64,000 nucleotides of DNA from DASRDU01 sp035560235 (GTDB lineage: Bacteria > Acidobacteriota > Blastocatellia > RBC074): assembly GCA_035560235.1 (NCBI GenBank), contig DATMAG010000116.1, positions 186,001 to 250,000 of the forward strand, given 5' to 3'. The notes under the pieces are model-generated. The model was not told where the DNA came from. It worked only from the letters and a program-made list of their open reading frames with translations, and made no database searches. Position 1 is the first letter of the stretch, and every line of letters begins with the position of its first letter. The position numbers and the translations under genes are program-made. Below, in pieces: positions 44,239 through 52,830 of this stretch.

Positions 44239-45636
44239 TCAGGAAACGAACGGCTGCACGTCATTCAGCTGCCCGCTTGCGAGCAGCACGTTTGCATAAC
44301 CGATGTAATGATCGTAACGCGCTGCGAGCACGTTCATTCGCGCCTGCACGAGCGCCGTTTCAGCGCGCAATACTTCAGTGATCGTCGTCAGCCCTTCGTG
44401 GTAACGATCCTGCACAATGCGCAACGCTTCAGTCGCGTGGCTGATGATGCGGCTCGCCACGGCCAGGCGTTCGCGGGCTGAAATGAACTGCTGCTGTGCG
44501 CGCACGACCTCAAGGCGAATCTGACTGGCCAGGCGTTCCTGTTCAGTCGTGGCGAGCGACTGCGCGGCCCGCGCCTGACTGATGCGCGCGCTGCGGCCAG
44601 CATCGAAGAGATTGAAGGTAAGGCTCGCGCCGACCAGGTAATCGCTGCTGCCGCTGGTCAGATTGCGGCTGCTGACACCGACACTGGTATAAAGATCAAC
44701 CCGCGGCAGCAGCTCGCCACGCGCGCCTTTGACCTGCTCGGCGCGTTCGCGCTGCACGAGTCCGGCGCGCGCAAAGTCAGGCCGGTTTTCAAGCGCAACG
44801 CGCATCAGTTCATCCTCGCTGGCGACAGCGAAGTTTTTTTCGAGCAGCGCGCCGCTGACTTTCTGCGGCGTGTTGACCGGCAGCCCGAGCGCCGTGTTGA
44901 GCGCGGCAACGGCGGTGATGATGTCGCCATCGGCGGCAATCTGCTGCTGTTTGAAATCGGCAAGCTGCACTTCTGAGGCAAGCAGATCAGAGATGACCGC
45001 GAGGCCCGTTTCATAACGGTCGCGGCTGCGTTTGACATCGGCTTCGGCCAGTTTCACGGCTTCATCCGCGACCTCCTTTCTGGCCTGCGCGAGCAGCACG
45101 CCGTAAAAGGCGCGCAGCACTTCAAAGCGAAGCTGCTGCTGCACCTGCACAGTTTGTGTGTCGGCCTGGCGCTGCCCGAACTGCGCCTGCGCGATGCGCG
45201 TGGCGGCCTGGCGCTGATCGAAGACCGGCATTTTGAAATTCAGCGACGTGCGAAAGTTCGAGAGCGAATCGGGATTGTTGAGTGATCGCAGGTCGAAATT
45301 CTGCGCCGTGAATCTGCCCTGTTCGAGCAGCGAGCCGAAAACAAAGACCGGATTGTTGCTGCGCGTGAAATTCTGGCTGACCTGCAGTGACGGCCAGCGT
45401 CCGGCCTTTGCTTCGGCAAGATTTGCGTCGGCAAGTTCGCGCCCGATGTTTGTCGCGCGCGCCATCGGATTTGACTTGAGCGCAATGTCCACTGCAAGTG
45501 GCAGCGTCAGACCTTCGCTGTTCGTTTGTGCGCGGATGGCAATGGGCAGGCCTGCCTGCAACAGCAGCAGACTGAGCAGCAGGACAGACAGTCTTTTGAC
45601 CCTTGTCGGGCGGTTTGTGCGACTGAATATTTTCAT
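44239..45636 (-). CDS. TolC-family outer membrane efflux protein
   Basis: This is the outer-membrane channel of the pump. From ATG 45636 it has 465 residues, close to the usual family length. A signal peptide (VLLLSLLLLQAGLPIAIRAQ) precedes two OEP repeats of long alpha-helices. LTLPLAVDIALKSNPMARATNIGRELADANLAEAKAGRWPSL opens the first, and RPDFARAGLVQRERAEQVKGARGELLPRVDLYTSVG opens the second. YHEGLTTITEVLRAETALVQARMN closes it. The open frame extends 106 codons upstream across the DUF2892 gene but that part is not family-like. It stands between DUF2892 and the adaptor. Confidence 0.93.
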   Translation of the reverse strand: MKIFSRTNRPTRVKRLSVLLLSLLLLQAGLPIAIRAQTNSEGLTLPLAVDIALKSNPMARATNIGRELADANLAEAKAGRWPSLQVSQNFTRSNNPVFVFGSLLEQGRFTAQNFDLRSLNNPDSLSNFRTSLNFKMPVFDQRQAATRIAQAQFGQRQADTQTVQVQQQLRFEVLRAFYGVLLAQARKEVADEAVKLAEADVKRSRDRYETGLAVISDLLASEVQLADFKQQQIAADGDIITAVAALNTALGLPVNTPQKVSGALLEKNFAVASEDELMRVALENRPDFARAGLVQRERAEQVKGARGELLPRVDLYTSVGVSSRNLTSGSSDYLVGASLTFNLFDAGRSARISQARAAQSLATTEQERLASQIRLEVVRAQQQFISARERLAVASRIISHATEALRIVQDRYHEGLTTITEVLRAETALVQARMNVLAARYDHYIGYANVLLASGQLNDVQPFVS

Positions 45637-45668
45637 GGCGCTGACCCCATCGTTGTCTTCGGCAGAAA

Positions 45669-45884
45669 TCAGGCCCTGCCTGACAGTGATTGTGCGCTGT
45701 CTTTCAGGCCGAGTTTTCTCAGAAAGGTCATCATCGGACACCAGTTCGTAAAGGCCGACTGGATCAGGTTGAGCGCGACGAAGCCGGTGAAGAGAAAGAA
45801 ATACGGGCTGACGTAATAACCGAGCAGGACGCTCGCCAGCACGAATGTTCCGGCAATCAGTCTCAGGGCTCTTTCGACGTTCAT
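45669..45884 (-). CDS. DUF2892 (YgaP-like) membrane protein
   Basis: This 71-residue protein has two membrane helices (LRLIAGTFVLASVLLGYYV and YFFLFTGFVALNLIQSAF), then the family end FTNWCPMMTFLRKLGLK with its conserved cysteine. DUF2892 is the membrane half of the YgaP sulfurtransferase; free-standing copies occur in persulfide and sulfide-response operons, where they may move sulfur species. GGAGG precedes the ATG. It is third in the ArsR-controlled export operon. Confidence 0.88.
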   Translation of the reverse strand: MNVERALRLIAGTFVLASVLLGYYVSPYFFLFTGFVALNLIQSAFTNWCPMMTFLRKLGLKDSAQSLSGRA

Positions 45885-45961
45885 GGTTGTGTCCTCCGTT
45901 CGGAGTTTTCTTCGGGGTTGATATTTTTGTGCCGTGACCCGGCATCACACGCACCGGCCAT

Positions 45962-46051
45962 TCAGGTGGGCACTCCCGCGCGCGGCAGCACCCACCTCAT
46001 CAGCGCGATGTAAGCGGCGAAAAATAAAAGAAACCAGAACCACTCAGGCAT
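45962..46051 (-). CDS. 29-residue single-helix membrane protein
   Basis: This very short frame codes one membrane helix: MPEWFWFLLFFAAYIALMRW, then VLPRAGVPT. AAGGAAG lies 5 bases before the ATG. It sits between DUF302 and DUF2892 with 18- and 77-base gaps. It has the charge layout of a small transmembrane subunit, Glu/Trp at the outside end and Arg residues at the inside end. I cannot name a family with certainty. Confidence 0.6.
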   Translation of the reverse strand: MPEWFWFLLFFAAYIALMRWVLPRAGVPT

Positions 46052-46069
46052 AAACTTCCTTCTTCAATC

Positions 46070-46489
46070 TCAGACGCTGTCAATCACGCGGCGCAGCTTT
46101 TCATTGACCGTTCCGGCGGCAGCGGCCAGGTTCGGATTGCCGACGACGCTCATCATCCGTTCGGCATCAATGGCCGCCACGACTGACTGATTGCCCTGTT
46201 CGTAAACGATGACGTTGCAGGGCAGCAGCAGCCCGATGGGCAGTTCCTCCTGCAAGGTCTGGTAAGCGAGCGGCGGATTGCACGCGCCGAGAATGACGTA
46301 GTTGCGAAAGTCCACGCCGAGCTTTTCCTTCAGCTTCTCCTTCAGATCAATTTCACACAGCACGCCGAAGCCTTCCTGTTTGAGCGCCTCGCGGGTGCGG
46401 GCGACGACCTCGCCGTAAGGCGCGCCAATCGTCCGGCTGTAGCCGTAGCTGATTTCGTTTTTCTGATTTGAAACCGCATTCTGATTCAT
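46070..46489 (-). CDS. DUF302 domain protein
   Basis: This is a 139-residue DUF302 protein: SYGYSRTIGAPYGEVVARTREALKQEGFGVLCEIDLKEKL, NYVILGACNPPLAYQTLQ and IGLLLPCNVIVYE are the family landmarks. DUF302 proteins bind small ligands or metals and turn up in sulfur and heavy-metal operons; no activity is proven. I chose ATG 46489 because GGAGGA stands 6 bases upstream. It is first in the leftward operon, about 200 bases from the consensus promoter. Confidence 0.88.
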   Translation of the reverse strand: MNQNAVSNQKNEISYGYSRTIGAPYGEVVARTREALKQEGFGVLCEIDLKEKLKEKLGVDFRNYVILGACNPPLAYQTLQEELPIGLLLPCNVIVYEQGNQSVVAAIDAERMMSVVGNPNLAAAAGTVNEKLRRVIDSV

Positions 46490-46653
46490 TGCTGTTCCTC
46501 CACTTAATGCCTGCTTCCGTAATTTCCTTGTCAGCACCTGCCGTGCCACGCCGGGAAGCGGCAGATCCGGTCTGAAAACGCGCGCCCGGCTGAGCGATTA
46601 TCCCCACAAGCTGCGCCAGCAGCTGCGGAAGATTCCCCCTCCCCGCCTGACAC

Positions 46654-46683
46654 TTGCCTCCGGCAGCCCTTCCGGGCTATACT
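46654..46683 (+). promoter_or_regulatory. Rightward promoter of arsR
   Basis: Plus strand: TTGCCT (46654-46659), 18 bases, TATACT (46678-46683), about 57 bases before the arsR ATG. It is weaker than the leftward promoter and 10 bases away from it. Confidence 0.5.
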
Positions 46684-46692
46684 GACGCCGTG

Positions 46693-46721
46693 ACTATATA
46701 ACCACATTGGAATATTGTCAA
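46693..46721 (-). promoter_or_regulatory. Strong leftward promoter with probable ArsR operator
   Basis: Minus strand: TTGACA (46716-46721), 17 bases, TATAGT (46693-46698). The spacer holds an AT-rich imperfect dyad around CCA-CAT-TGG that could be the ArsR operator. It drives the DUF302-to-YHS operon and lies between the arsR promoter and the arsR start, so a bound repressor would affect both directions. Confidence 0.7.
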
Positions 46722-46740
46722 ATCCGAACAGAGTAAATCA

Positions 46741-47109
46741 ATGGCTGAAAGAAAACCGGTGGCGCTGAGCGCCGAAGTACTGGAACTGGTGGCGGCACGC
46801 TTCAGAGTGATGGCCGATCCGCTGCGGCTGCGGCTGCTGCACGCGCTCGAAGACGGTGAAATGAGTGTCAGCGAGCTGACGGCGGCGGTCGAATCAACGC
46901 AGCCCAACGTGAGCAAGCATCTCCGGACACTGCAGGACGCCGGGCTGGTCGTGCGACGGCAGGAAGGCAATCTGGTGTATTACGCGATTGCGGATCAGAC
47001 GATTTTCGAGATGTGCGACCTGGTCTGCACCAGCCTGCAGCAGCGTCTTGCGGCGCAGGCGAGTCTGCTGACCGGCCCGGCGCGGGCGGCGGCGCGGCGG
47101 CGGCGCTGA
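46741..47109 (+). CDS. ArsR-family winged-helix repressor
   Basis: This is a 122-residue dimeric repressor. RFRVMADPLRLRLLHALEDG is the usual ArsR opening, and the recognition helix is in QPNVSKHLRTLQDAGLV (about 53-70) with the wing RRQEGNLVYYAI. The classical arsenic CxC site in helix 3 is absent. The only cysteines are in the last helix, FEMCDLVCTSL (C-x3-C), which suggests sensing of persulfide or a metal through a C-terminal pair. It ends in a poly-Arg tail. It stands between the export operon (divergent) and the persulfide-dioxygenase gene (same strand), and probably represses both. Confidence 0.9.
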   Translation: MAERKPVALSAEVLELVAARFRVMADPLRLRLLHALEDGEMSVSELTAAVESTQPNVSKHLRTLQDAGLVVRRQEGNLVYYAIADQTIFEMCDLVCTSLQQRLAAQASLLTGPARAAARRRR

Positions 47110-47226
47110 AAGTGCGGCGGAAAGATTGATGTTTCCGCCGCGCGGCGCGAAGATACACGGGCGGCGGATCGCGGCAGGGTTCATCCCATGCCTCCTGCTG
47201 AAGCGACTGACCACAAGGAGGAAACC

Positions 47227-48627
47227 ATGTACTTCAGACAGTTCTACCTGGGTTGTCTTGCTCACGCTTCGTATCTGATCGGCTCGGAAGGCGAAGCCGC
47301 CGTGGTTGATCCGCAGCGCGATGTGGATCAGTACCTCACTGAAGCTGCGGCGCAGGGGCTGAAGATCAGATACATCATCGAAACGCACCTGCACGCTGAT
47401 TTTGTCAGCGGTCATCGTGAACTGGCCGGGCGCACCGGCGCGCAGATCGTGTTCGGGCACCGGGCAGGCGCGCTGTTCCCGCACATTGCGGCGAAGGATG
47501 GCGACGAACTGAGCATCGGCAAAGTCACGCTGCGCATTCTCGAAACTCCGGGTCACACGCCCGAAAGCATCTCGATTCTCGTTATTGATCACGAAGTGTC
47601 AGCTCAGCCGCAGAAGGTGTTGACGGGCGATACGCTTTTCATTGGCGATGTGGGGCGGCCTGATCTGGCCGGCTCGAAGGGGTACATGCCTGAGCAGATG
47701 GCCGGGATGCTGTATGACAGTCTGCGCGAGAAACTGCTCACGCTCGATGACGCCGTTGAAGTTTATCCGGCGCACGGCGCGGGCAGCCTGTGCGGGAAGA
47801 ATCTGTCGAAGGAAACGTCATCAACCATCGGCGAGCAGCGGCGCTTCAATTATGCGCTGCAGCCGATGAGCCGGGATGAATTCGTGCGGATGATGACGAC
47901 GGATCTGCCCGAAGTGCCGCAGTACTTTCCGAAGGATGCCGAAATCAACCGCACCGGCGCGCACGCGCTCGCTGAAATTCCCCGCCCCGCCGAGCTGACG
48001 CCGCAGGAGGTTGTCAGGCAGATGCAGCAGGGCGTGCTCGTGCTTGACGTGCGCACGCCGGAACAGTTCGGCGCGGGCCACGTGCCGGGCGCGCTCAATA
48101 TCGGCCTCGGCGGACAGTTCGCCTCGTGGGCCGGAACGCTGATTCCGATGGGCACTCCGATTGTGGTCGTGGCTGAAAATCCGGTGCAGGTCGAAGAGGC
48201 CGTCACGCGACTGGCGCGCGTCGGCATTGAAAGCGAGAAGGGTTATCTGAGCGGCGGCATGCAGGCCTGGGCCGGGGCCGGGCTGGAGATGGAAACGGTA
48301 CGGCAGATCACGGTTGAAGAACTGAAACGGATGCTGGATGAAAAGTCTGATCTGCAACTGATTGACGTGCGCCGTCCGGGTGAATACGCGAGCGGTCACG
48401 CGCCGGGCGCAATCAGCGCACAACTGGCGCATCTGGAAAAGGCCGTTGCGCAGTTTGACCCGCAGCGCCGGACAGCCGTGATTTGTGCAGGCGGCTATCG
48501 TTCGAGCGCCGCGACGAGCATTCTGGCGCGACACGGCTTTCACGATCTGCTCAACGTGACCGGCGGCACCGCCGCCTGGATCAGCGCCGGATATGAAACG
48601 GAAGGAGCGAGCGCGGTGGCTTCCTGA
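47227..48627 (+). CDS. MBL-fold persulfide dioxygenase-like protein with two rhodanese domains
   Basis: This 466-residue cytoplasmic protein resembles ETHE1/PDO-rhodanese fusions that oxidise glutathione persulfide to sulfite and shuttle sulfane sulfur. The metallo-beta-lactamase domain (1-about 240) has THLHADFVSGH (His54, His56, Asp58), LETPGHTPES and GDTLFIGDVGRPDL. Rhodanese 1 (about 260-350) reads IVVVAENP where the active-site loop should be, so it lacks the cysteine. Rhodanese 2 (about 365-460) has ICAGGYRSSA, an intact Cys loop. AGGAGG precedes ATG 47227; an earlier start at 47188 is unlikely. It follows arsR by 117 bases, so it is likely induced with the export operon. Confidence 0.92.
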   Translation: MYFRQFYLGCLAHASYLIGSEGEAAVVDPQRDVDQYLTEAAAQGLKIRYIIETHLHADFVSGHRELAGRTGAQIVFGHRAGALFPHIAAKDGDELSIGKVTLRILETPGHTPESISILVIDHEVSAQPQKVLTGDTLFIGDVGRPDLAGSKGYMPEQMAGMLYDSLREKLLTLDDAVEVYPAHGAGSLCGKNLSKETSSTIGEQRRFNYALQPMSRDEFVRMMTTDLPEVPQYFPKDAEINRTGAHALAEIPRPAELTPQEVVRQMQQGVLVLDVRTPEQFGAGHVPGALNIGLGGQFASWAGTLIPMGTPIVVVAENPVQVEEAVTRLARVGIESEKGYLSGGMQAWAGAGLEMETVRQITVEELKRMLDEKSDLQLIDVRRPGEYASGHAPGAISAQLAHLEKAVAQFDPQRRTAVICAGGYRSSAATSILARHGFHDLLNVTGGTAAWISAGYETEGASAVAS

Positions 48628-48643
48628 CAGTGATGAGCTGACT

Positions 48644-48671
48644 ACAGGCGGCCACGAATGAACACGCCTGT
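48644..48671. other. Short hairpin between convergent genes
   Basis: ACAGGCG (48644-48650) and CGCCTGT (48665-48671) pair around 14 bases. The gap also contains CACGAATGAACACG and TTCACGAATCG, words like the dispersed repeats elsewhere. It could be a weak terminator; there is no T-run. Confidence 0.3.
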
Positions 48672-48686
48672 TCACGAATCGTAAAA

Positions 48687-49496
48687 TCAGGCAGCCAGCA
48701 GGTGATGCTGCATAAAGGCCAGGATTTGCCTGATGACTTCGTGCGAGGCTGCGCTGTCATCCAGCACATCAAATGCGTGCGGAGCCGAAGCGTGATTCAC
48801 GAAGGTTACCGGCAGATTGCAGGCCAGCGCGTCGGCGAGAAAGCGGTCAATCGTTGCGTTCAGCTGCGGATTGTCCTGACCTGCCCGCACGATGAACAGC
48901 GGCAGATTCGGCGGCAGATCGCTGACCTTTTTCCCCGCGCCCGGGTTGGCGAATCCGAACATCCTGGCCGCCTCTGCGACATTCGTGGCGCCGTCGAGGT
49001 CAAGCATCAGCCCGTAACACAGCACAGCGCATTTCAATTCGAACTGATCCTGCTGCATCAGCACAGCCAGGGCGTTCGGCACATTGCCGGAGCAGGCCCA
49101 CACGCCGATTCTGTTTTCATCAATCCCCAGCGCAGCGGCGTTCTGCCGAATGTACTGTAGCAGAGCGTGAATATCCGTCGCCGGTTCGATGGTCGAGTAA
49201 GTGACTGCCGCCAGGCCCGAAGCCGCCGTCAGCTGCCCCCACGAAACGTATGATTCCATCTCCCTGAGCCTGCAGCCGAGCATTCGCTGAAATCCCGGAT
49301 CAGAATAGCCGGACACAAAGACCATTGCAGGCAGCCGCGCGCCACTCTCCGCATCGGGCGGAAGGTAAAGATCGAACGTCAGCGCGCCGGTTCCGGTGAT
49401 CTGATATCCAACGTCGCGCCGGATGGTCACGTCATTCATGCCGGGGATCCGGTAAACGATTCTTTTCTTCGTAATGTCGTTCTGCTCCTGGCTCAT
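48687..49496 (-). CDS. Alpha/beta hydrolase
   Basis: This is a 269-residue cytoplasmic hydrolase of the dienelactone/BD-FAE-like type. After a short N-terminal part it has LTFDLYLPPDAESGARLPAMVFVSGY, then the nucleophile region RIGVWACSGN (Ser in A-C-S-G-N, a departure from GxSxG). FIVRAGQDNPQLN is the likely Asp loop and ASAPHAFDVLDD the His. Substrate is unknown. I used ATG 49496 with GGGAG upstream; the frame opens earlier but with no family-like sequence. It is divergent from another alpha/beta hydrolase at 49675. Confidence 0.82.
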   Translation of the reverse strand: MSQEQNDITKKRIVYRIPGMNDVTIRRDVGYQITGTGALTFDLYLPPDAESGARLPAMVFVSGYSDPGFQRMLGCRLREMESYVSWGQLTAASGLAAVTYSTIEPATDIHALLQYIRQNAAALGIDENRIGVWACSGNVPNALAVLMQQDQFELKCAVLCYGLMLDLDGATNVAEAARMFGFANPGAGKKVSDLPPNLPLFIVRAGQDNPQLNATIDRFLADALACNLPVTFVNHASAPHAFDVLDDSAASHEVIRQILAFMQHHLLAA

Positions 49497-49674
49497 GGAT
49501 CTGGCTCCCTGTTGCGGTTCTGCTTGCAGAAGACTTGTGCGGAGAAGAGAATCCTGCTGATCGCTCAGTACGCAGCAGCAATATAATCGCGAACCGGAGA
49601 GACATAAAGTGGCGAGCAGTTCCGTCACACTTACCAGCGGCTGACTGCAGCCGCCCTTCCCTGGGAGGTGTCCC

Positions 49675-50727
49675 TTGCTTATTCACATCGTCAGATTCAT
49701 CAGCCTTGCCTTTCTCGTCACGCTCAGCACTGTCAGTGGCGCTCTGGCGCAACCGGCTGGTCAGACTGCGGCGCAGCCTGCGACGCGCCCGCCCGATCCG
49801 GCCAGAAATCTGATGGCTCCGTCGGCGCAGTTCAAGGCTCCTGACAATATTGATTTCCGCACCGCCGGCATTATGAGCGAAGGCGTCCGGCTGCATGCGG
49901 AACTCTTCTCGCTCAAATCGCTCGCGGGCAAAAAGCTGCCGACCATCATCATGGCTCACGGGTGGGGCGGCACGGCGGCAGCCTTCCGCCGCGATGCGCT
50001 TGACCTGGCAAATGCCGGGTACCTCGTCATCACCTTCGATTATCGCGGCTGGGGCGAGAGCGATGCGCGACTGATTCTCACCGGGCCTTCGCCGGTCAAA
50101 CCGGTGCCGGGACAGAATCAGAAGTTCACGGCTGAAGTGATCGAACAGCGCGAATATGTTGATCCGCTCGAACAGACCAGCGACTGGTTCAACGTCATCA
50201 ACTGGGCGGCGGGCGAACCCGTCGTGGACAAGGACCGCATCGGAATACGCGGATCGAGTTATTCCGGAGGCCACGTCTTTTATGTAGCGGCATACGATCC
50301 GCGCGTCAGGGCTGTCGTCTCGCAGGTCGGCGCATTCGACTCACGCGGGATTGTGACAAGCAAAGCGGAACAGGAACTGACATTCGCCGAGGGAACCAGG
50401 CGGGCGCACGGCGAGCCGTACCCGGCCCCGCGCGCAGTCGTCGTCGGGCGTCTGATCGGCGCGCCCATCCGCGAGAAGCTCGCGCGCTATTCGCCGGTTG
50501 AGGAGGCCGGAAAGGTCAAAGATGCTGCCGTTCTCTTCATCGTCGCAGAAAAGGAAGAACTCTTCGACAACAAGGATCACGCGAAGCTCGCCTACGACCG
50601 CATGGCCGGAACGAAGAAGAAATACATTTCGGTTCCCGGCATCACGCATTACGGCATCTACCGTGAGCAGCGCGAACAGGCGATCAAATATGCGATTGAA
50701 TGGTTCGATCAGTATCTGAAGCAGTAG
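49675..50727 (+). CDS. Exported alpha/beta hydrolase (acetyl-esterase/dienelactone-hydrolase-like)
   Basis: The gene starts with TTG after a strong GGGAGG. It codes 350 residues with a signal peptide (HIVRFISLAFLVTLSTVSGALAQ). The hydrolase core has IIMAHGWGGTAAAFRRDA, FDYRGWGESDAR, the nucleophile loop IRGSSYSGGH, VAEKEELFDNKDHAKLAYD (Asp region) and GITHYGIYREQREQA (His). It resembles cocaine-esterase/acetyl-xylan-esterase-like exported hydrolases. A TATAAT at 49582-49587 could be its -10, without a good -35. It converges on the rhamnose operon with only 12 bases between stops. Confidence 0.85.
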   Translation: MLIHIVRFISLAFLVTLSTVSGALAQPAGQTAAQPATRPPDPARNLMAPSAQFKAPDNIDFRTAGIMSEGVRLHAELFSLKSLAGKKLPTIIMAHGWGGTAAAFRRDALDLANAGYLVITFDYRGWGESDARLILTGPSPVKPVPGQNQKFTAEVIEQREYVDPLEQTSDWFNVINWAAGEPVVDKDRIGIRGSSYSGGHVFYVAAYDPRVRAVVSQVGAFDSRGIVTSKAEQELTFAEGTRRAHGEPYPAPRAVVVGRLIGAPIREKLARYSPVEEAGKVKDAAVLFIVAEKEELFDNKDHAKLAYDRMAGTKKKYISVPGITHYGIYREQREQAIKYAIEWFDQYLKQ

Positions 50728-50739
50728 GCGACTGCCCGC

Positions 50740-52830
50740 TCAGAAGTCGAAGCGTTCGATGTTCTGCCGGTTGAAGATGAATGGCGCACCGAGCATGACC
50801 TGATCGCCTTTCACTTCAATTCTGCCGAGACGTCCGGCCTTCAGCTCACTGCTGCCGCGTCTGAGTTCACCGGCGCTCAGCGCCCGCGCGGCGTAAACGG
50901 TCAGATAGCCGAGATCGGCCGTATTCCATAAAACTATGCTTTCGATCACTCCGGCCTGGACATAAGGCTTGCACATATTGGGCAGCGACAGGCCGGTGAC
51001 TTTGACATCACTGCGGCCCGACTGTCTGACCGCCTCTGCCGCGCCCGGCACTGCCGGCGCGGCGATGCCCATCACCAGTTTCACCTTCGGCCAGACCTTC
51101 AGCACGTTCTGTGTTTCAGTAAAGGCGCGGTCGCGGTCGCCGTCGCTCGGCTGAATGGCGACGAGTTTGAGATCAGGATATTTTTCAGTGAGCCGCGCTT
51201 TGATGTGTCTGATCCATTCGTTCTGATTGGCCGCGCTGAGCGATGCGGTGATGATGGCGAACTCGCCCTGGCCGCCGAGGATGCGCGCGGCTTCGTCCGT
51301 GAGCGTGTAACCGATGCCCTGCGGCGTCGCCTGGTTGATGAAGAAATCACGCGCATCGGGCTGTGCATCGGCATCCCACGTGATGACTTTGATGCCGCGC
51401 GCCTGCGCCTTGCGCAGCACGGTTGAGATGGCGACCTGGTTCTCAACGCTGACTGCAATCACGTCAACGCCCCGCGTAATCCAGGCCTCAACGACTTCGT
51501 TCTGTTTTGCCGGATCAAGCTCGGTCGGGCCGTCCCATAAGACTTCAACGCCGAGTTCCTGCGCGGCCTCGTCAATCCCTTTGCGGCAACTGATGAAGTA
51601 CGGATCGCCCTTCGCTTTCGGCATCAGCGCGATGACCGGTTTGTGCGTGCCTGCTGAGACGGCAGTGACGGGCTGAACTGACGAGCCGCTGCCTTTGAGT
51701 TCCTGGCGCAGCGAACGCACCAGCCACCAGTTTCCGCCCACTACCAGCAGCGCCGCCGCCAGAATCACGGCGCTCAGGACAGCGACCTGTGAATTTTTCA
51801 CTTCCTTCCCCTCCGGAGTCGTGTGAAGCTGCGCCGGGCGCAGCCTTGAAAGGCGATCCAGCAGGATCGTCACGATCAGCAGCGCGCCCGTCAGAATGCC
51901 CGCCAGTTCCGCCGGTTGCCCGCTCAGCCGCAATCCGTTTTGCAAAATAACGATGGCGAACAGTCCCAGCACGGTTCCCAGGACCGTGCCGCGCCCGCCG
52001 AAAATTGACGCGCCGCCAAGCACCACCGCTGTAATCGCCATCAGTTCATAACCTGTTCCCGCGTCAGATTTCGCCTGCCCCAGGTGCGCCACGTAAATCA
52101 CCGCCGCCACACTCGCAGCCAGCCCTGACAGCACATGGATCAGGCTCAGCCGCTGCGCTGCCGGAATGCCAGCGTAACGCGCGCCTTCGGATGAATAACC
52201 GATGGCATAAAGACTGCGCCCGTGCCCCGTCCGGTGCAGCCACCACGCGCAGCCTGCAATTGCCGCGAGCAGCACAAACAACTGCGCCGGAATTATTCCG
52301 CCGACGTAGCCCTGACCTGCAAAAAGAAACTCTGGCGAGAAGCCCGAATAGTTCTCGATGCCGCGCGTCAGCCCTTCGGCCATTCCGCGAAAGAGCGAGA
52401 AGGTACCGAGCGTGACAATCAGCGGCGGAAAGCCGAAGCGCGCAATCAGCAGCGCATTCAGACCGCCGCCGAGCAGACCGGCAAGCAGCGTCAGCGGAAT
52501 TGCGAGCCACATCGGCAGGTGCGCGTCACGCCACAGACTGCCCAGCACGACGGCAGACAAACCCATCATTGAACCGACCGACAAATCAATCCCACCCGTA
52601 ATGATGACGGGCGTCAGCGCGAGCGCCAGCAGTCCGACTTCAACCGCCAGCCGCGTGATTTCAAACGCATTTGCCGCAGTCAGAAAATTGCTGCCGCTGC
52701 CGCTGAAGATGGCGCATTCAATCAGCAGCACCAGCAGCAGCACCCATTCGTTATTCGGAAACAGGCGCGTCGGCCAGGGCGCGATCAGTTGCAGGCCTGA
52801 GCCTTCCGATTGCAGATTCGCTGACTTCAT
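50740..52830 (-). CDS. Rhamnose ABC transporter: permease (RhaQ-like) fused to substrate-binding protein (RhaS-like)
   Basis: This 696-residue protein combines two normally separate subunits. Residues 1-330 are a ribose/rhamnose-type permease (LAVEVGLLALALTPVIITGGIDLSVGS, GTGYELMAITAVVLGGASIFGGRGT). An extra membrane helix at about 348-370 then brings the chain to the periplasmic side. Residues about 397-696 are a type-1 periplasmic binding domain like RhaS/LsrB (IALMPKAKGDPYFISCRKGI, GIKVITWDADAQPDARDFFI, SLPNMCKPYVQAGVIESIVLWN). No other binding-protein gene is in the operon, so the fusion is the sugar receptor. Its ATG overlaps the rhaP stop by 4 bases. It is the last gene of the rhamnose operon. 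Confidence 0.9.
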   Translation of the reverse strand: MKSANLQSEGSGLQLIAPWPTRLFPNNEWVLLLVLLIECAIFSGSGSNFLTAANAFEITRLAVEVGLLALALTPVIITGGIDLSVGSMMGLSAVVLGSLWRDAHLPMWLAIPLTLLAGLLGGGLNALLIARFGFPPLIVTLGTFSLFRGMAEGLTRGIENYSGFSPEFLFAGQGYVGGIIPAQLFVLLAAIAGCAWWLHRTGHGRSLYAIGYSSEGARYAGIPAAQRLSLIHVLSGLAASVAAVIYVAHLGQAKSDAGTGYELMAITAVVLGGASIFGGRGTVLGTVLGLFAIVILQNGLRLSGQPAELAGILTGALLIVTILLDRLSRLRPAQLHTTPEGKEVKNSQVAVLSAVILAAALLVVGGNWWLVRSLRQELKGSGSSVQPVTAVSAGTHKPVIALMPKAKGDPYFISCRKGIDEAAQELGVEVLWDGPTELDPAKQNEVVEAWITRGVDVIAVSVENQVAISTVLRKAQARGIKVITWDADAQPDARDFFINQATPQGIGYTLTDEAARILGGQGEFAIITASLSAANQNEWIRHIKARLTEKYPDLKLVAIQPSDGDRDRAFTETQNVLKVWPKVKLVMGIAAPAVPGAAEAVRQSGRSDVKVTGLSLPNMCKPYVQAGVIESIVLWNTADLGYLTVYAARALSAGELRRGSSELKAGRLGRIEVKGDQVMLGAPFIFNRQNIERFDF

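Noticed and set aside
44239..45954. Long N-terminal extension of TolC
   Set aside because: The extra 106 codons overlap the DUF2892 gene in another frame and carry no family-like sequence; a normal signal peptide starts at 45636.
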